In this document: positions 47,919 through 59,097 of the stretch, piece by piece
Position numbering within the stretch: position 1 is the stretch's first letter
Layout: each line of letters starts with the position of its first letter
Assembly (NCBI GenBank): GCA_016185245.1
Contig: JACPNZ010000018.1
Location: 1 to 64,000, forward strand
DNA: 64,000 bases
Direction of reading: 5' to 3'
Origin: Hyphomicrobiales bacterium
GTDB taxonomy: Bacteria; Pseudomonadota; Alphaproteobacteria; Rhizobiales; Aestuariivirgaceae
Program-made: the position numbers and the translations under genes
The notes under the pieces: generated by a model
What the model was told of the DNA's origin: nothing
The model's input: only the letters and a program-made list of their open reading frames with translations
Databases searched by the model: none

Positions 47919-49097
47919 ATGGCTAAACGAGACTATTACGATGTCCTCGGCGTCGGCCGCAGCGCCGACGAAAAAGAACTGAAGGCCGCCTTTCGCAAGC
48001 TTGCCAAGCAATTGCACCCGGACGCCAATCCGGGCGACAAGACCATGGAAGCCAAGTTCAAGGAAATCAACGAGGCCTACGACGTTCTCAAGGACCCGCA
48101 GAAGAAGGCGGCCTATGATCGTTTCGGCCACCAGGCCTTCGAGAACGGCGGCATGGGCGCGGGCCGGGGTCCGGGTAGTGCCGGCGCCGGATTCGGGCCG
48201 GAATTCACCTCCTCGATGTCGGACATCTTCGAGGACCTGTTCGGCGATTTCATGGGCGGCGGCGGCCAGGGCCGCGGCCGCGGCCGAGGGCAGCGCGGCG
48301 GCACGGGGGCGGCCCGCGGTGCCGATCTCCGCTACAACATGGAAATTTCCCTGACCGAGGCCTTCACCGGCAAGACCGCCCAGATCCGGGTGCCGTCCTC
48401 GGTTGCCTGCGAGGTCTGCCATGGAACGGGCGCCAAATCGGGTTCGGCGCCGAAAACCTGCGCCACCTGCAACGGCCAGGGGGCAGTGCGCTCGCAGTCG
48501 GGCTTCTTCACCGTCGAACGCACCTGCCCCACCTGCCAGGGCCGCGGCCAGGTGATCTCGGATCCTTGCAGCAACTGCGGCGGCCAGGGCCGGGTCACCA
48601 AGGAGCGCATGCTGTCGGTCAATATTCCGGCGGGCGTCGAGGACGGCACGCGCATCAGGCTGGCCAGCGAAGGCGAGGCGGGGCTTCGCGGCGGACCGTC
48701 GGGCGATCTCTATATTTTCCTGTCGGTCAAGCCCCACGAATTCTTCCAGCGCGACGGGGCGGACCTGTTCTGCAAGGTGCCGGTCTCGATGACGGTTGCC
48801 GCCATGGGCGGCGACATCGAAGTGCCGACCATCGACGGCAAGAAGGCCCGCGTCACCATCCCCGAGGGGACGCAAGCCGGCAAGCAGTTCCGCCTCAAGA
48901 ACAAGGGCATGCCGGTGCTGCGCTCGGCACAGGCGGGCGACATGTATATCCAGGTGTCGGTCGAGACCCCGGTCAATCTCACCAGGCGCCAACGCGAGCT
49001 CCTCAAGGAGTTCGAGAAGGACGCCCGCCATAACTCGCCGGAATCGGAAGGCTTCTTCGCCAAGGCCAAGGCCTTCTGGGACGGCTTCGGGTCGTAA
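47919..49097 (+). CDS. dnaJ: Co-chaperone DnaJ (Hsp40)
   Basis: A 392-residue J-protein. The J domain has [20 protein letters not shown] and the HPD in [10 protein letters not shown] (about 33-42). A Gly/Phe/Arg-rich linker follows, then four zinc repeats [24 protein letters not shown] and CSNCGGQG. The C-terminal domain has [18 protein letters not shown] ([11 protein letters not shown]) is preferred over the in-frame GTG at 47907. Confidence 0.97.
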   Translation: MAKRDYYDVLGVGRSADEKELKAAFRKLAKQLHPDANPGDKTMEAKFKEINEAYDVLKDPQKKAAYDRFGHQAFENGGMGAGRGPGSAGAGFGPEFTSSMSDIFEDLFGDFMGGGGQGRGRGRGQRGGTGAARGADLRYNMEISLTEAFTGKTAQIRVPSSVACEVCHGTGAKSGSAPKTCATCNGQGAVRSQSGFFTVERTCPTCQGRGQVISDPCSNCGGQGRVTKERMLSVNIPAGVEDGTRIRLASEGEAGLRGGPSGDLYIFLSVKPHEFFQRDGADLFCKVPVSMTVAAMGGDIEVPTIDGKKARVTIPEGTQAGKQFRLKNKGMPVLRSAQAGDMYIQVSVETPVNLTRRQRELLKEFEKDARHNSPESEGFFAKAKAFWDGFGS

Positions 49098-49100
49098 ACC

Positions 49101-50252
49101 TCACACCGCCAGTTCGGCGATCAGGGCATTGAGGACGCGGCGGCCCGCCAGCGTGGCGCTGAGGCGCTTGCCGTCGCCGGCGACAAGGCCGAGGGCGGAT
49201 AGCGCTTCAATCTTATCGGGGTCGATCGCTTTCCCGGCGAGGGCCGCATGGCGGGCGAGATCGATGCCTTGGGAGATGCGCAGCCCCATCAGTAGATATT
49301 CGGAGGCTTGCTCCATGGGCGGAACAATTGCCTCGTCGGTGACGCCGGTGCCCTTTTCAGCGACGAGCTTCGCCCAGGTCTCGGGATGCTTCTCGGCGAC
49401 CAGCGCTCGGCGATTGACGCCATCGACAAGACGGCTGTGGGCGCCGGGGCCGCTACCCACATATTCGCCATAGCGCCAGTACAGCAGATTGTGGCGCGAT
49501 TCCTGGCCCGAGGCTGCGTGATTGGAGACTTCATAGGCGGCAAGGCCGGCCTTGGCCGTGAGTTGCTGGGTGAGGTCGTAAAGATCGGTGGCACTGTCCT
49601 CGCCCGGCACGTGGAGGGCGCCGCGGGCGTGCAGATCGAAATAGGCAGTGCCCGGCTCGATGGTGAGCTGGTAGAGCGACATGTGGCCGTGCTGCTCGGA
49701 CAAAGCGCGGCTGAGTTCGCCCCGCCAGGCGGCAAGGGTCTGGCCCGGCCGTGCATAAATCATGTCGAAGGAGACGCGGGGGAAAATCCTCGCCGCAAGC
49801 CGGAAGGCTTCAAGCGCTTCCGCGGCTGAATGCTGACGGCCCAGGGCCTTGAGGTCGGCATCGTCGAGGGCCTGGACGCCGACCGAGACGCGATTGACGC
49901 CGGCGGCGCGATAGCCGCGAAAGTTCGAAGCCTCTATCGAGGTGGGGTTGGCTTCAAGCGTCGTTTCGACATCGGCTGCCACGGGCCACAAAGAGGCAAT
50001 GGCATCGAGCACATGGGCGACCGCGGCGGGCGGCATCAAGGACGGCGTGCCGCCGCCGAAGAAGATCGAACTGACGGTGCGCGCGGGCGTACGTGCGGCG
50101 AGCCATGAGAGTTCCGCCGCCAGGGACCGGGCAAAGCCCATGGCATCGACGGGTGCGTGGCGGACATGGGAGTTGAAATCGCAATAGGGGCACTTGGCCT
50201 TGCAGAAGGGCCAGTGGACATAGACGCCGAAGCCCGCTTCAGAGGAGGTCAC
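49101..50252 (-). CDS. hemW: Radical SAM haem chaperone HemW
   Basis: A 383-residue radical SAM protein of the coproporphyrinogen dehydrogenase-like group; HemW delivers haem to apo-proteins. The iron-sulfur site is WPFCKAKCPYCDFNSH (CxxxCxxC), followed by FFGGGTPSLM and EANPTSIEA. The NLLYWRYGEYVGSGPGAHS stretch is family-typical. A GTG at 50252 overlaps rdgB by 14 bases and is chosen; TTG at 50267 is an alternative. Third gene of rph-rdgB-hemW. Confidence 0.92.
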   Translation of the reverse strand: MTSSEAGFGVYVHWPFCKAKCPYCDFNSHVRHAPVDAMGFARSLAAELSWLAARTPARTVSSIFFGGGTPSLMPPAAVAHVLDAIASLWPVAADVETTLEANPTSIEASNFRGYRAAGVNRVSVGVQALDDADLKALGRQHSAAEALEAFRLAARIFPRVSFDMIYARPGQTLAAWRGELSRALSEQHGHMSLYQLTIEPGTAYFDLHARGALHVPGEDSATDLYDLTQQLTAKAGLAAYEVSNHAASGQESRHNLLYWRYGEYVGSGPGAHSRLVDGVNRRALVAEKHPETWAKLVAEKGTGVTDEAIVPPMEQASEYLLMGLRISQGIDLARHAALAGKAIDPDKIEALSALGLVAGDGKRLSATLAGRRVLNALIAELAV

Positions 50253-50847
50253 GGGCGAGAGCCTCAAGGGCGCGGGCGCGATGCGAGATGCGGTTCTTCT
50301 CGGCGGGAGCGAGTTCGGCGAAGGTTAGGGCATGGCCTTCGGGCACGAACATCGGATCATAGCCGTGGCCCAAGGTCCCGCGCGGCGGCCAGACCAGATG
50401 GCCGGAACAGCGGCCCTCATAGAAGCGCTCCTCGCCATCGGGCCAGACCACACAGAGGGTGCACATGAAAGTGGCGCGGCGCTGTTCTTGTGCCGTGGCG
50501 CCCTTGGCTTGGAGTTTTTCCTCGACCAGGCGCATGGCCCGCGACCAGTCGCGCTCAGGGCCAGCCCAATCGGCGGTATGGACGCCGGGGGCGCCGTCGA
50601 GGGCTGCGACGCATAACCCCGAATCGTCGGCGATGGCGACGAGGCCCGAGGCCCGCCCCGCGGCCTTCGCCTTGATGCGGGCATTGCCGGCAAAGCTCTC
50701 CTCGGTTTCGGCGGGCTCGACGAGACCAAGCTCGCCGGCCGAGACGGCGGCAACGCCATGGGGCTTCAACAGCGCGGCGAATTCGGCGAGCTTGCCCCGG
50801 TTGTGGGTGGCGATGACGATTTTCCGGCCGCCGAGCTTGCGGCTCAT
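50239..50847 (-). CDS. rdgB: Non-canonical purine NTP pyrophosphatase RdgB
   Basis: A 202-residue house-cleaning enzyme that removes dITP and XTP. Motifs: [19 protein letters not shown] at the N-terminus, [34 protein letters not shown] (catalytic Asp), [16 protein letters not shown] and [11 protein letters not shown]. Its start overlaps the rph stop (ATGA). Confidence 0.96.
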   Translation of the reverse strand: MSRKLGGRKIVIATHNRGKLAEFAALLKPHGVAAVSAGELGLVEPAETEESFAGNARIKAKAAGRASGLVAIADDSGLCVAALDGAPGVHTADWAGPERDWSRAMRLVEEKLQAKGATAQEQRRATFMCTLCVVWPDGEERFYEGRCSGHLVWPPRGTLGHGYDPMFVPEGHALTFAELAPAEKNRISHRARALEALARDLL

Positions 50848-51557
50848 AGGATCGCCTGCTTTTGCAACGTCACCAGTTCGCCGATGCCCTTGCGGGCCAG
50901 CGCCAGGAGTTGATGCAGGCTTTCCTCGGAGAAGGGTTCGCCCTCGGCGGTGCCCTGGATCTCGACAATGCCGCCCTGCCCGGTCATGACGAAATTGGCG
51001 TCGGTGTGGGCGGTCGAATCCTCGGCATAGTCGAGATCGAGGACGGCGGCTCCGCCATGGAGGCCGCAGGAGATTGCCGCCACATGGTCCTTGAGCGGCC
51101 AGGCCTTGAACATGGCGCGGGCCTGCATCCAGGCGAGACAGTCGTGCAGCGCCACCCAGCTCCCCGTTATCGCCGCGGTGCGGGTGCCGCCGTCGGCCTG
51201 GAGGACATCGCAGTCAAGGGTGATCTGGCGTTCGCCAAGCGCTGTGAGATCGACCACGGCGCGCAAGCTGCGCCCGACCAGGCGCTGGATTTCCTGGGTG
51301 CGGCCCGACTGCTTGCCGGCGGTGGCCTCGCGCCGGGTACGCTCGCCGGTGGCCCGCGGCAGCATGCCGTATTCGGCGGTGACCCAGCCCTTGCCGCCGT
51401 TCCTAAGCCAGGGCGGCACCTTCTCCTCGAGGCTCGCCGTGCACAGCACATGGGTGTCGCCGAAGCGGATGAGGCAGGAGCCTTCGGCATGCTTGGTGAA
51501 GCCGCGGGCGAAGCTCACGGCGCGCAACTGGTCGGGCATTCGCCCCGATGGACGCAT
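50844..51557 (-). CDS. rph: Ribonuclease PH
   Basis: A 237-residue phosphate-dependent 3'-5' exoribonuclease for tRNA end maturation. Signatures are [78 protein letters not shown] and [20 protein letters not shown]. First gene of rph-rdgB-hemW. In many relatives rph is next to hrcA; here they are about 7.5 kb apart. Confidence 0.97.
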   Translation of the reverse strand: MRPSGRMPDQLRAVSFARGFTKHAEGSCLIRFGDTHVLCTASLEEKVPPWLRNGGKGWVTAEYGMLPRATGERTRREATAGKQSGRTQEIQRLVGRSLRAVVDLTALGERQITLDCDVLQADGGTRTAAITGSWVALHDCLAWMQARAMFKAWPLKDHVAAISCGLHGGAAVLDLDYAEDSTAHTDANFVMTGQGGIVEIQGTAEGEPFSEESLHQLLALARKGIGELVTLQKQAIL

Positions 51558-51642
51558 TGTCGGTCTTTCCCTTGTTGAAGGGGCGTCTTTTAGCCAAAGG
51601 CGCGGCGAAAGGGAAATCGCCGGCGCCGGACCCGCGCGGCCC

Positions 51643-51963
51643 CTAGATCGACTGCTCGATCCAGGACTGCAGCTGGGTCTTGGGGGCGGCGCCGACCTTG
51701 GTGGCGGCGACCTTGCCGGCCTTGAACACCATCAGGGTCGGGATGCCGCGCACGCCGTAGCGCGATGGCGTCGCCGGGTTCTCGTCGACATTGATCTTGA
51801 CGATCTTGGCCTTGCCGCCGAGCACCGTGGCGATCTCTTCCAGCGCCGGGCCGATCATCTTGCACGGTCCACACCATTCGGCCCAGAAATCGACGACGAC
51901 CGGCGCCTCGGACTTGAGCACGTCGGCCTCGAAGGAGGCATCGGAAACTTTCTGGGTGGCCAT
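51643..51963 (-). CDS. trxA: Thioredoxin
   Basis: A 106-residue disulfide reductase with the active site [20 protein letters not shown] (WCGPC, about 31-35) and the cis-Pro loop [15 protein letters not shown]. No signal peptide; cytoplasmic. GAGGA six bases before the ATG supports the start. It follows addA by 83 bases, an arrangement common in Rhizobiales. Confidence 0.97.
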   Translation of the reverse strand: MATQKVSDASFEADVLKSEAPVVVDFWAEWCGPCKMIGPALEEIATVLGGKAKIVKINVDENPATPSRYGVRGIPTLMVFKAGKVAATKVGAAPKTQLQSWIEQSI

Positions 51964-52046
51964 GAAATCCTCGTTGATGGGGGGTGAAGGCAGGTTTCGG
52001 CGGGGGCCGAGGGTTGGGTGGAAGGTAGGTGCGGGGTGAGGCCGGG

Positions 52047-55000
52047 TCAAGGGACCTCCACAGGATTGTGATGTTGCACCTCGTCCAACACAACATCCTG
52101 TAGGTGCATGAGTGAAGCGGTGGCGGTCCACAGAATGGCGCAGCGGACCGTGGCACCGGGGTGGATGGCCCTCAGGGCCGTGCGGTAGGCCGCCATCTGG
52201 GCCAGATACTCCGGTTTAACCGTCGCGGCGGCATCCGGCACGCTGCGGTCGGTCTTGTAGTCGACGGCGAGGATATCGTCGGCCCCGAGAATCAGCCGGT
52301 CGATACGGCCCGATATGCGGCCACCGCCGGGCTCTCCGGCCAGAATCGGCACCTCCGACAACCCGTCCGCCTGCCACAGCCCGGCCAGGGCAGGTGAAGC
52401 CAGCAGGGCCTCGACCTCGGCGACGATCTCGCCGCCATCGGGGGATTTTCGCGCCATGCGGCGGAGGAGGCCGGCACGGGCGGCGGGAGCCGCCTCGCTT
52501 GCCGCCTGCAGCATCCGGTGGGTCAACAAGCCGCGCTCAACCTCGGGGGCCGCGGCGATTGCCACGGCATCGGCCAGAAGCCGCGACGGCGCGACGGTGG
52601 GAGGTTGGGGCACCTCGGCCGGAGCCGGGGCGCTGGCCCAGGCCGGCGGAGTGACGGGCTGCAATGGCACCGGTCCTTCGGCGCTGTCGGTCACCGGATC
52701 GGCGCCGAGCCGGAAGCCGCCGCCGTCGATGGGCTGCATGGTCTTCTCGAGCGGCTCCTTGACCAGATTGTACCAGCACCCTGGATCGGCCCTGCCGCGG
52801 ATCTGGTAGCCCCCGAGATAAAGTTCGTCCTCGGCCCGGGTCATGGCGACATAGAGGAGGCGGCGGTATTCGGCGAGGCGGCTCTCGCCGCGGTCGGCCT
52901 TGAGACCCCGCATCGCCTGAGACTCGAAACTGTTGGGCAGGCGCCACAGGGGAAGCCTGCCGCCCTCGGCAAGCTCCACCAGGAGCAAGCGCGTGTCCTT
53001 GCTCGCATCGGGCAGCCCTACCGTATCGGGGAGAATGACGATCGGCGCCTCGAGGCCCTTGGCGCCATGCACCGTCATGATGCGCACCTCGTCGGCGGAC
53101 TGCTCCATGTTGCGTTTGATCTCGGTAGGTGCGGCGGTGAACCAGTCGAGGAAGCCCTGCAGCGAGGAACTGTGCGCGGCCTCATAGGCAAGGGCCGCCT
53201 CGAGAAAGGCATCGAGCGCATCGCCCGCCTCGCTGCCGAGCCGGGCGAGGATTGCCTTGCGGCGCTCGCCGACGATACGGGCGAGGAATTCATAGGGCCG
53301 GGTCTGGCGCGCCGTGGCCCGCTGAACGGCAAGCTCATGAGCCACTGCCTCGCAGGGTGCTTCGGCGCTGGCCACGAGCCTGTCCCACAGGGATGTGCCG
53401 CCGCGGTTCCAGGCCAGCCGGAACAGCGCATCCTCATCGAGGGGGGTGGAAACCAACGGGCTCTTGAGCAGGCAGGCGAGGCTATAATCGTCGTCGGCTA
53501 GCAGACAGAAGCGCGCCAGGGCGAGGAGATCGAGCACCGCGATATTGTCGGCAAGCATCAGCCGGTCGGCGCCGGCCACCGGCACCCCCCGCTGGCGGAG
53601 TTCCCGGATCAGGGCGGCGAAGAAGCCGTTGCGGACCCTGACCAGGATCAGAATGTCGCCGGCCCGGATGGGGCGGGCTTCGGAGAGGTGGCGGCGGCGG
53701 CCAATCCAGCTCCGCACCTTGTCAGCGATGGCGCGAGCGAGCTTGCGGCGCGGCGAATTGGCCGGCTCGCGATCGACCGGTGCTTCCCACGGATCGTTGT
53801 CGCCCGCCGCGTCGGGTTCCATCAGCGGCCATAATTCGACCGTGCCCGGAACATTTTTCCGCTTCGGCCAGTGCTTCAGATCGATACCTGCCACACCGTC
53901 GAGGCCGCGGCGGGCCGGGGTGCCAGCGGCGAAAACCGCATCGACGGCGTCGAGAACCGCCGGCGCCGAACGGTAGGACAAGGTGAAGTTTTCGTCGTGG
54001 AACGGCTGGCCGGCATTGCGGATGTGGCGGGCAAACTCGTCGTGCACCTGATCGAAGCGGTCGGGGTCGGCACCCTGGAAGCTGAAGATCGACTGCTTGC
54101 GGTCGCCGACGGCGAAGACGGTGCGCGGCGCCTGGCGGGGGCGGCCTTCGCCGGCGAAGAATTCCTCGGTCAGGGCGATAACGATCCGCCACTGGGCTGG
54201 GCTCGTATCCTGGGCCTCGTCGACCAGCACGTGGTCGATGCCGCCGTCGAGCCGGTAAAGCACCCAGGCGGCATCGGGCCTTTCCGACAGGAGCTTATTG
54301 GCGTGAAAGATCAAGTCGTCGAAGTCGTAAGTGCCGCGCCGACGCTTCTCGCTTTCGAAATTTTCGAGCACGGCGGCGGCGAGTACCAGGAGAGCACTTG
54401 TGGCGCGAATACTTGCTAGATCGGCGAGCTTGCCGAGGCCTGCTGTCAGACGCTGCTGCTCGGCATCGAGGAAGGCTACGACCCAGCCGCTCTTGTTGAC
54501 CGCCGTCTTGGTCGCCATGCTTGAGAGTTTCTTCGGCTCGTCCTCTTTGGTGAGCAAGAAGCTCCTGAGATCGCGCAGATCGGACTTGGCATCGGCAATG
54601 GCAGCCAAAATCTCGGCGGCCCGCTTCCGGTCGCCATCGGCGCCGGCGTCAAGGGCCTCGGCCAGGCGGCGGTAGGTCTCGCGATCGAGGCTGAGTGCCG
54701 CGGCGACGGCTCCCTCGTCTTCATCGGGCGTGAGGTCCAAGGCCTGGCGTAGCAGGATTTCGGCCCTCTCACCGCCGTCATTGCCGAGAAACGCCGCCAC
54801 ATCGGCGCGCTTGTCAATCAGTGTACGGAGCAATTGGTCGAAGCCGTCGGCCGCCGTGTGGCGCACCACTTCGGCGAGGGCCGCGCCCAGGGCGCTTGCC
54901 GGTTCGTGCAGGGCCCGGGCTAACACCTCCTGGCGGGCATGTTCGAGGACTTCGCCGGCGGCCCGGTCGTCCATCACCGAGAAACGCGGCACGATGCCGG

Positions 55001-55412
55001 CCTCGACCGGAAAAAGCTGGAGGAGCCTCTCGCAGAAGGCGTGGATCGTCTGGATCTTGAGGCCACCCGGCGTTTCGAGAGCCCGGGTAAAAAGCCGCCT
55101 GGCCCGCGCCATCGTCTCGGTATCGGCACCGGCGATGCCGATCCCGGCGAGCTCCGCCACCAGCGCCGCGTCATCGAGGGCGATCCACCCCGACAGCCTG
55201 GCGAAGAGCCGGCTCGACATTTCCGCCGCCGCCGCCTTGGTGAAAGTGAGGCAGAGGATGCGCGAGGGCTCGGCTCCGGCCAGCATCAGGCGGATCAGCC
55301 GGTTGATCAGCACATGGGTCTTGCCCGAGCCGGCATTGGCGCTGACCCAGGCGGAAGCCAAGGGGTCCGAGGCCCGGCGCTGCTCGTCGCTCACCTGGTC
55401 GCGGCCGCTCAC
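52047..55412 (-). CDS. addA: Double-strand break repair helicase-nuclease AddA
   Basis: A 1121-residue UvrD-type helicase with a C-terminal nuclease; with AddB it resects broken ends for RecA loading. Walker [19 protein letters not shown] (near residue 25), [13 protein letters not shown], Walker [45 protein letters not shown] and [15 protein letters not shown]. The nuclease motif at about 1040 is [20 protein letters not shown]. The start GTG overlaps the addB stop (GTGA); ATG at 55436 is possible. Confidence 0.94.
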   Translation of the reverse strand: MSGRDQVSDEQRRASDPLASAWVSANAGSGKTHVLINRLIRLMLAGAEPSRILCLTFTKAAAAEMSSRLFARLSGWIALDDAALVAELAGIGIAGADTETMARARRLFTRALETPGGLKIQTIHAFCERLLQLFPVEAGIVPRFSVMDDRAAGEVLEHARQEVLARALHEPASALGAALAEVVRHTAADGFDQLLRTLIDKRADVAAFLGNDGGERAEILLRQALDLTPDEDEGAVAAALSLDRETYRRLAEALDAGADGDRKRAAEILAAIADAKSDLRDLRSFLLTKEDEPKKLSSMATKTAVNKSGWVVAFLDAEQQRLTAGLGKLADLASIRATSALLVLAAAVLENFESEKRRRGTYDFDDLIFHANKLLSERPDAAWVLYRLDGGIDHVLVDEAQDTSPAQWRIVIALTEEFFAGEGRPRQAPRTVFAVGDRKQSIFSFQGADPDRFDQVHDEFARHIRNAGQPFHDENFTLSYRSAPAVLDAVDAVFAAGTPARRGLDGVAGIDLKHWPKRKNVPGTVELWPLMEPDAAGDNDPWEAPVDREPANSPRRKLARAIADKVRSWIGRRRHLSEARPIRAGDILILVRVRNGFFAALIRELRQRGVPVAGADRLMLADNIAVLDLLALARFCLLADDDYSLACLLKSPLVSTPLDEDALFRLAWNRGGTSLWDRLVASAEAPCEAVAHELAVQRATARQTRPYEFLARIVGERRKAILARLGSEAGDALDAFLEAALAYEAAHSSSLQGFLDWFTAAPTEIKRNMEQSADEVRIMTVHGAKGLEAPIVILPDTVGLPDASKDTRLLLVELAEGGRLPLWRLPNSFESQAMRGLKADRGESRLAEYRRLLYVAMTRAEDELYLGGYQIRGRADPGCWYNLVKEPLEKTMQPIDGGGFRLGADPVTDSAEGPVPLQPVTPPAWASAPAPAEVPQPPTVAPSRLLADAVAIAAAPEVERGLLTHRMLQAASEAAPAARAGLLRRMARKSPDGGEIVAEVEALLASPALAGLWQADGLSEVPILAGEPGGGRISGRIDRLILGADDILAVDYKTDRSVPDAAATVKPEYLAQMAAYRTALRAIHPGATVRCAILWTATASLMHLQDVVLDEVQHHNPVEVP

Positions 55413-58393
55413 GGTGCTATCCCCGAGAGGGCCCATTCGCGATAACGCGACAGATGGTCGAGGTCGGTGGCATCGTCCTCCTTCTCGATACGGGCCCGCG
55501 GCAGAAAGGCTTGTGCCGGATCGGCGTAGGCGGCGATGAGGGCCTTGAGCCGATCGAGATGGGCCCGGCCGAGCTCGGCCGGATCGTCGAGCTTGAGAGA
55601 CAAGACTTCGCCCGCGGGATCGCCGGTGCCGAGCTTGATATAGCAGAGCTGGCGGGCCACGGCTGTCCCCACGGCTTCAAAGGCGCCATGCTCCAGCATC
55701 GCCGCCTCGAGGGTCAGCTGCGGCGCCAGTCCTGAATTGACTTGGGGTGCGGTCGGCGGCTTTCCGGTCTTGTAGTCGCCGATGCGGGCGCTCCCGTCGC
55801 CGAACAGATCGATGCGGTCGGCGCGGCAGGTGAGCGTGAAAGTTTCGCCGGCGATGGCGAGCTCAAGTTTTCCCGGCACTTCGGCGAAGATGCGGGTGAC
55901 GCCGGCACGCATTTCGGTTTCGGCGGTGACCAGCCAGTGGGCAATGCGGGCGAATTGCGCGCCCCAGAAGGCGACGATCGCCGGATTGGCGGAAAGGCCG
56001 GCGAAATCGTCTTGGGCCAGCGCCACGAGCTGGGCTTCGGCATCGGCGGGCAGGGCCAGCGGAAAGCGTTCGAGAAACTTGCCAATGGCGCGGTGGAACA
56101 GGCTGCCGCGCACCGCTGCGTCGCGGGCCGCACCATCGAGGGGTTCAAGCCGCAGGACCTCTCCGGCGTAGATGGCATAGGGGTCGCGGATCAGGGTCTC
56201 GATGCGGGTGACGCTGAGCTTCCTGGGGCGGGCAGCGGCGGGCGGCCGCGGCCGGGGCTTGCCGTGGGGGGCAAGACGCGCCGGCTCGGCGAGGCTGCGC
56301 GCCAGCGACGTCCAGGACCTGCCGTCGGCCAGCACCAGACCAGTGGCCTGGGCAAGGGCCTGCAGCCGCAAGATCCAGCGCGACGGGATGGCGGGGGCAT
56401 CGCCTACCCGCTTTGACCATACGAGAAAAACTTCGCCGCAGCCCAGCGCCTGGGTGAAATCATGGGCCGTCTGGCCGATCTGGCGCTCCGGTTGCTGCAG
56501 GCCGAGAAGGCCGCGCATCGGCCGGCTGAGCCAGGGACCGGGCTCGGGCAACGCCGGCCAGCGGCCCTCGTTGAGGCCGCCCAGAACGACACGGTCGGGC
56601 GAGGTGAGACGGGCTTCGAGCAGACCGAGGATGGTGAGCCGCGGCGTTGCCGAGGCTGCGGCACGGCGCAGCGGTGTCGCCGCCAGCATCTGGCGTACCA
56701 GGCCGAAGGCCAGGGCGGCGGTGCAGCGGCCGAGGAGCGGGGCCTGTTCCTCCAGATGATCGAGAAGGCGCTGGACAAGCCTGCCCGCCTCGTCCTGCCA
56801 CAGGGCCGGATCGGCGAGCGCCATGGCGGTCTGTCGCAGCCGGCGGAGATGCTCGGCGAAATCCCGCTCGGTGGCATCGGCGAGCGGCAAGAGGATTTCC
56901 GCCAGACGCTCGGCCAAGCGTTGCGATGCCGCCCAATCCTCGTCGCTGGCCGCGGCTATCGCCCGATGCGGGCGCTCGTCCTTCAGTGCCAGGCGCCTCT
57001 CGGAGATCGCCGCCGCGAGACGGGAAAGCTCCGGTGGCGGCGCCGGGCCCATCGCCCGGAACATGGCGAGGTCGAGGAGATCGATGCCGCGCCGGGCCCA
57101 TTCGGCATCGAAGCCGGCGGTAAAGCCTTGATGGCGGATGAGGGCAAGGAGGGGCTCCGCCGGAAAGCCGGCAAGTGCCGCATCGATCAGCAGACTGAGC
57201 AGGGTCGCCACGCCGAAGCGGATCAGCGGCTCGCCGGCCGAATCGTCAACCACGATGCCGAAGCGGCCGAGTTCCTGCTTCACCCGCCGGGCCAGTTGGC
57301 GGTCGGGGGTGACGAGGCTGGCGGTCTTGCCCGGGGTTTCCAGAGTCTGGCGCAGGACGAGGGCGATGACTTGCGCCTCCTCGCGGAGATCGCCGGCTTC
57401 CACCAGGGTTACGCCGGCAAGTGCTGCGGCGAGGCTGGCGCGGGTTGCGGTTCCGATCTTGCCCCAGGCCTCGGCAGTGGCGGGCGGGCGCATGATCTCG
57501 CTGACCAAGAGGCTGCGTGGCGGCGGGGCTCCGGTGGGAAGGGTGGCAACGGCGCTGCGGGCGAGGCCGAGATGATCGAGAAGCTGTTTCAACGCATGCT
57601 GGGGGTGCTGGTCGCCGACTTCCGCCCAGCTTGCATCGTCAAGTGCCGTATCGAGGCCGGGCAGGATGACCGCGCCACGTGGCAGGCGGGCAATCGCCGC
57701 CAGGAGCTCGGCGGTCGCCGGGATCGAGCCGGTCGAACCGGCGGCGATGATGGTTCCCGGCGGCGGATGCTGGCTCAGGCGGCGGGCCTCCTGACGGACG
57801 ACAATCGAGCGCCGCGCCATGGGCCCGAGCTCGCCCAGCCGATGCAGCTTTTCCGGCAGGCGCTCTTGCACCAGGGAGAGAAAGCCGAGGATAGCCTCGC
57901 GGTGGCGGGCCGATTCGAGGCCATAGAGATCGGGCAGGCGACTGACGTCGATCTCCTCGGTTTCGAGCCCGTCGATCAGTTCGGCCAGAGAGGTGGCGAG
58001 ATTGATCGCCTGCTGGGGAGCGGCGGCGATCTCGCGGGCAAGTGGTGTCTCGGGATTTTCCCTTGCCCAGTCGCCGATCAGCGAGATCAGCATCATCTGC
58101 CGGCCCTGGGGCGAGACCGCCGTGGCGATGGCGCTCTCGTCGCCATCGTCACCGAACAGGGTTTCGTCGATGTCGCCGATCGGCCGGATGCGCGGCAGGA
58201 GGAGCCCACGACCGCCGCCCGCCTCGAAGAACAATCGCTCAAGCGCCCGCGCCGCGCGCCGCGTCGGCACGAGAATGGTGGCGCGGGCGAGTTCGAACGA
58301 TGAAGGAGGGGTGCCGCCGGGAAAGCCCGCCAGCACAGCTTCCGCCACGATCTTGAGGAACGGCACGCCGGGGGCGATGGTGAAGACGTTCAT
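55409..58393 (-). CDS. addB: Double-strand break repair protein AddB
   Basis: A 994-residue partner of AddA, of the alphaproteobacterial type. The N-terminus FTIAPGVPFLKIVAEAVLAGFP lacks a working Walker A lysine, so it is an inactivated helicase, as expected for this group. Family motifs include LVPTRRAARALERLFFE, GSTGSIPATAELL, LGLLEARLTSPDRVVLGGLN and the C-terminal nuclease CRADRIDLFGDGSARIGDYKTGK. No four-Cys iron-sulfur cluster is obvious. Its start overlaps the stop of the murU-like gene. Confidence 0.93.
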   Translation of the reverse strand: MNVFTIAPGVPFLKIVAEAVLAGFPGGTPPSSFELARATILVPTRRAARALERLFFEAGGGRGLLLPRIRPIGDIDETLFGDDGDESAIATAVSPQGRQMMLISLIGDWARENPETPLAREIAAAPQQAINLATSLAELIDGLETEEIDVSRLPDLYGLESARHREAILGFLSLVQERLPEKLHRLGELGPMARRSIVVRQEARRLSQHPPPGTIIAAGSTGSIPATAELLAAIARLPRGAVILPGLDTALDDASWAEVGDQHPQHALKQLLDHLGLARSAVATLPTGAPPPRSLLVSEIMRPPATAEAWGKIGTATRASLAAALAGVTLVEAGDLREEAQVIALVLRQTLETPGKTASLVTPDRQLARRVKQELGRFGIVVDDSAGEPLIRFGVATLLSLLIDAALAGFPAEPLLALIRHQGFTAGFDAEWARRGIDLLDLAMFRAMGPAPPPELSRLAAAISERRLALKDERPHRAIAAASDEDWAASQRLAERLAEILLPLADATERDFAEHLRRLRQTAMALADPALWQDEAGRLVQRLLDHLEEQAPLLGRCTAALAFGLVRQMLAATPLRRAAASATPRLTILGLLEARLTSPDRVVLGGLNEGRWPALPEPGPWLSRPMRGLLGLQQPERQIGQTAHDFTQALGCGEVFLVWSKRVGDAPAIPSRWILRLQALAQATGLVLADGRSWTSLARSLAEPARLAPHGKPRPRPPAAARPRKLSVTRIETLIRDPYAIYAGEVLRLEPLDGAARDAAVRGSLFHRAIGKFLERFPLALPADAEAQLVALAQDDFAGLSANPAIVAFWGAQFARIAHWLVTAETEMRAGVTRIFAEVPGKLELAIAGETFTLTCRADRIDLFGDGSARIGDYKTGKPPTAPQVNSGLAPQLTLEAAMLEHGAFEAVGTAVARQLCYIKLGTGDPAGEVLSLKLDDPAELGRAHLDRLKALIAAYADPAQAFLPRARIEKEDDATDLDHLSRYREWALSGIAP

Positions 58394-59097
58394 CGGCGTT
58401 CGGCCAATGCGCGTTCGGCCGCGCCGATCGCTTCCGGGGTTCCCACATGGAGCCACAACCCGTCATGGACGAGGCCGAAGAGACGGGCTTCGGCGATGGC
58501 CCGGTCCCACAGGAGATTCATCGAGAAGGCGCCGGCAGGGGCTCCGGCAAGGAGCCGGGGATGGACGAGATAGGCCCCGGCATAGGCGAGTGCTTCGCGT
58601 GCCGTGTCGCTGCGGCGGGTCAGTCTTCCGCTCGCATCGCGATGGAAGTCGCCCTTGCCGTCGTAGCCGATGGCCAGGCTGAGCGGGCAGAGGAGCAGGA
58701 GACAATCCATGGACGCGTCGTTCCAACTCTTGCGCAATCGTTCGAGGGCCGGTTCGGGGCCATCGAGCCAGAAGCTGTCGCTGTTGATGACGAAGAAGGG
58801 CTTGGTTCCAAGGAGCGGCAGGGCCCTGGCGATGCCGCCGCCAGTATCGAGAAGTTCGGCGCGTTCGTCGGAGATCGCGATTGCCGGCGAGGACTGGCGC
58901 CTGGCCCAGGCCTCGATCTCTCCGGCGAGATAATGGACATTGACCACCGCATGGGTGACACCCGCCGCCCGCAAACGGTCGAAGCCGTGATCGATGAGAC
59001 TCTTGCCGGCGACCTCGATCAGCGGCTTGGGCCGGGTGAGGGTCAAGGGCCGCATGCGAAGCCCGTGGCCGGCGGCCAGCACCATGGCACTGGTCAT
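58390..59097 (-). CDS. murU: Sugar-1-phosphate nucleotidyltransferase, MurU-like
   Basis: A 235-residue NTP transferase. The nucleotide-binding start is AMVLAAGHGLRMRPLTLTRPKPLIEVAGKSLI; the metal-binding Asp is in FVINSDSFWLDG, and LWLHVGTPEAIGAAE closes the fold. MurU makes UDP-MurNAc from MurNAc-1-phosphate in wall recycling. The assignment rests on the neighbouring AmgK-like kinase; a hexose-1-phosphate nucleotidyltransferase is the alternative. Start and stop overlap both neighbours by four bases. Confidence 0.75.
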   Translation of the reverse strand: MTSAMVLAAGHGLRMRPLTLTRPKPLIEVAGKSLIDHGFDRLRAAGVTHAVVNVHYLAGEIEAWARRQSSPAIAISDERAELLDTGGGIARALPLLGTKPFFVINSDSFWLDGPEPALERLRKSWNDASMDCLLLLCPLSLAIGYDGKGDFHRDASGRLTRRSDTAREALAYAGAYLVHPRLLAGAPAGAFSMNLLWDRAIAEARLFGLVHDGLWLHVGTPEAIGAAERALAERR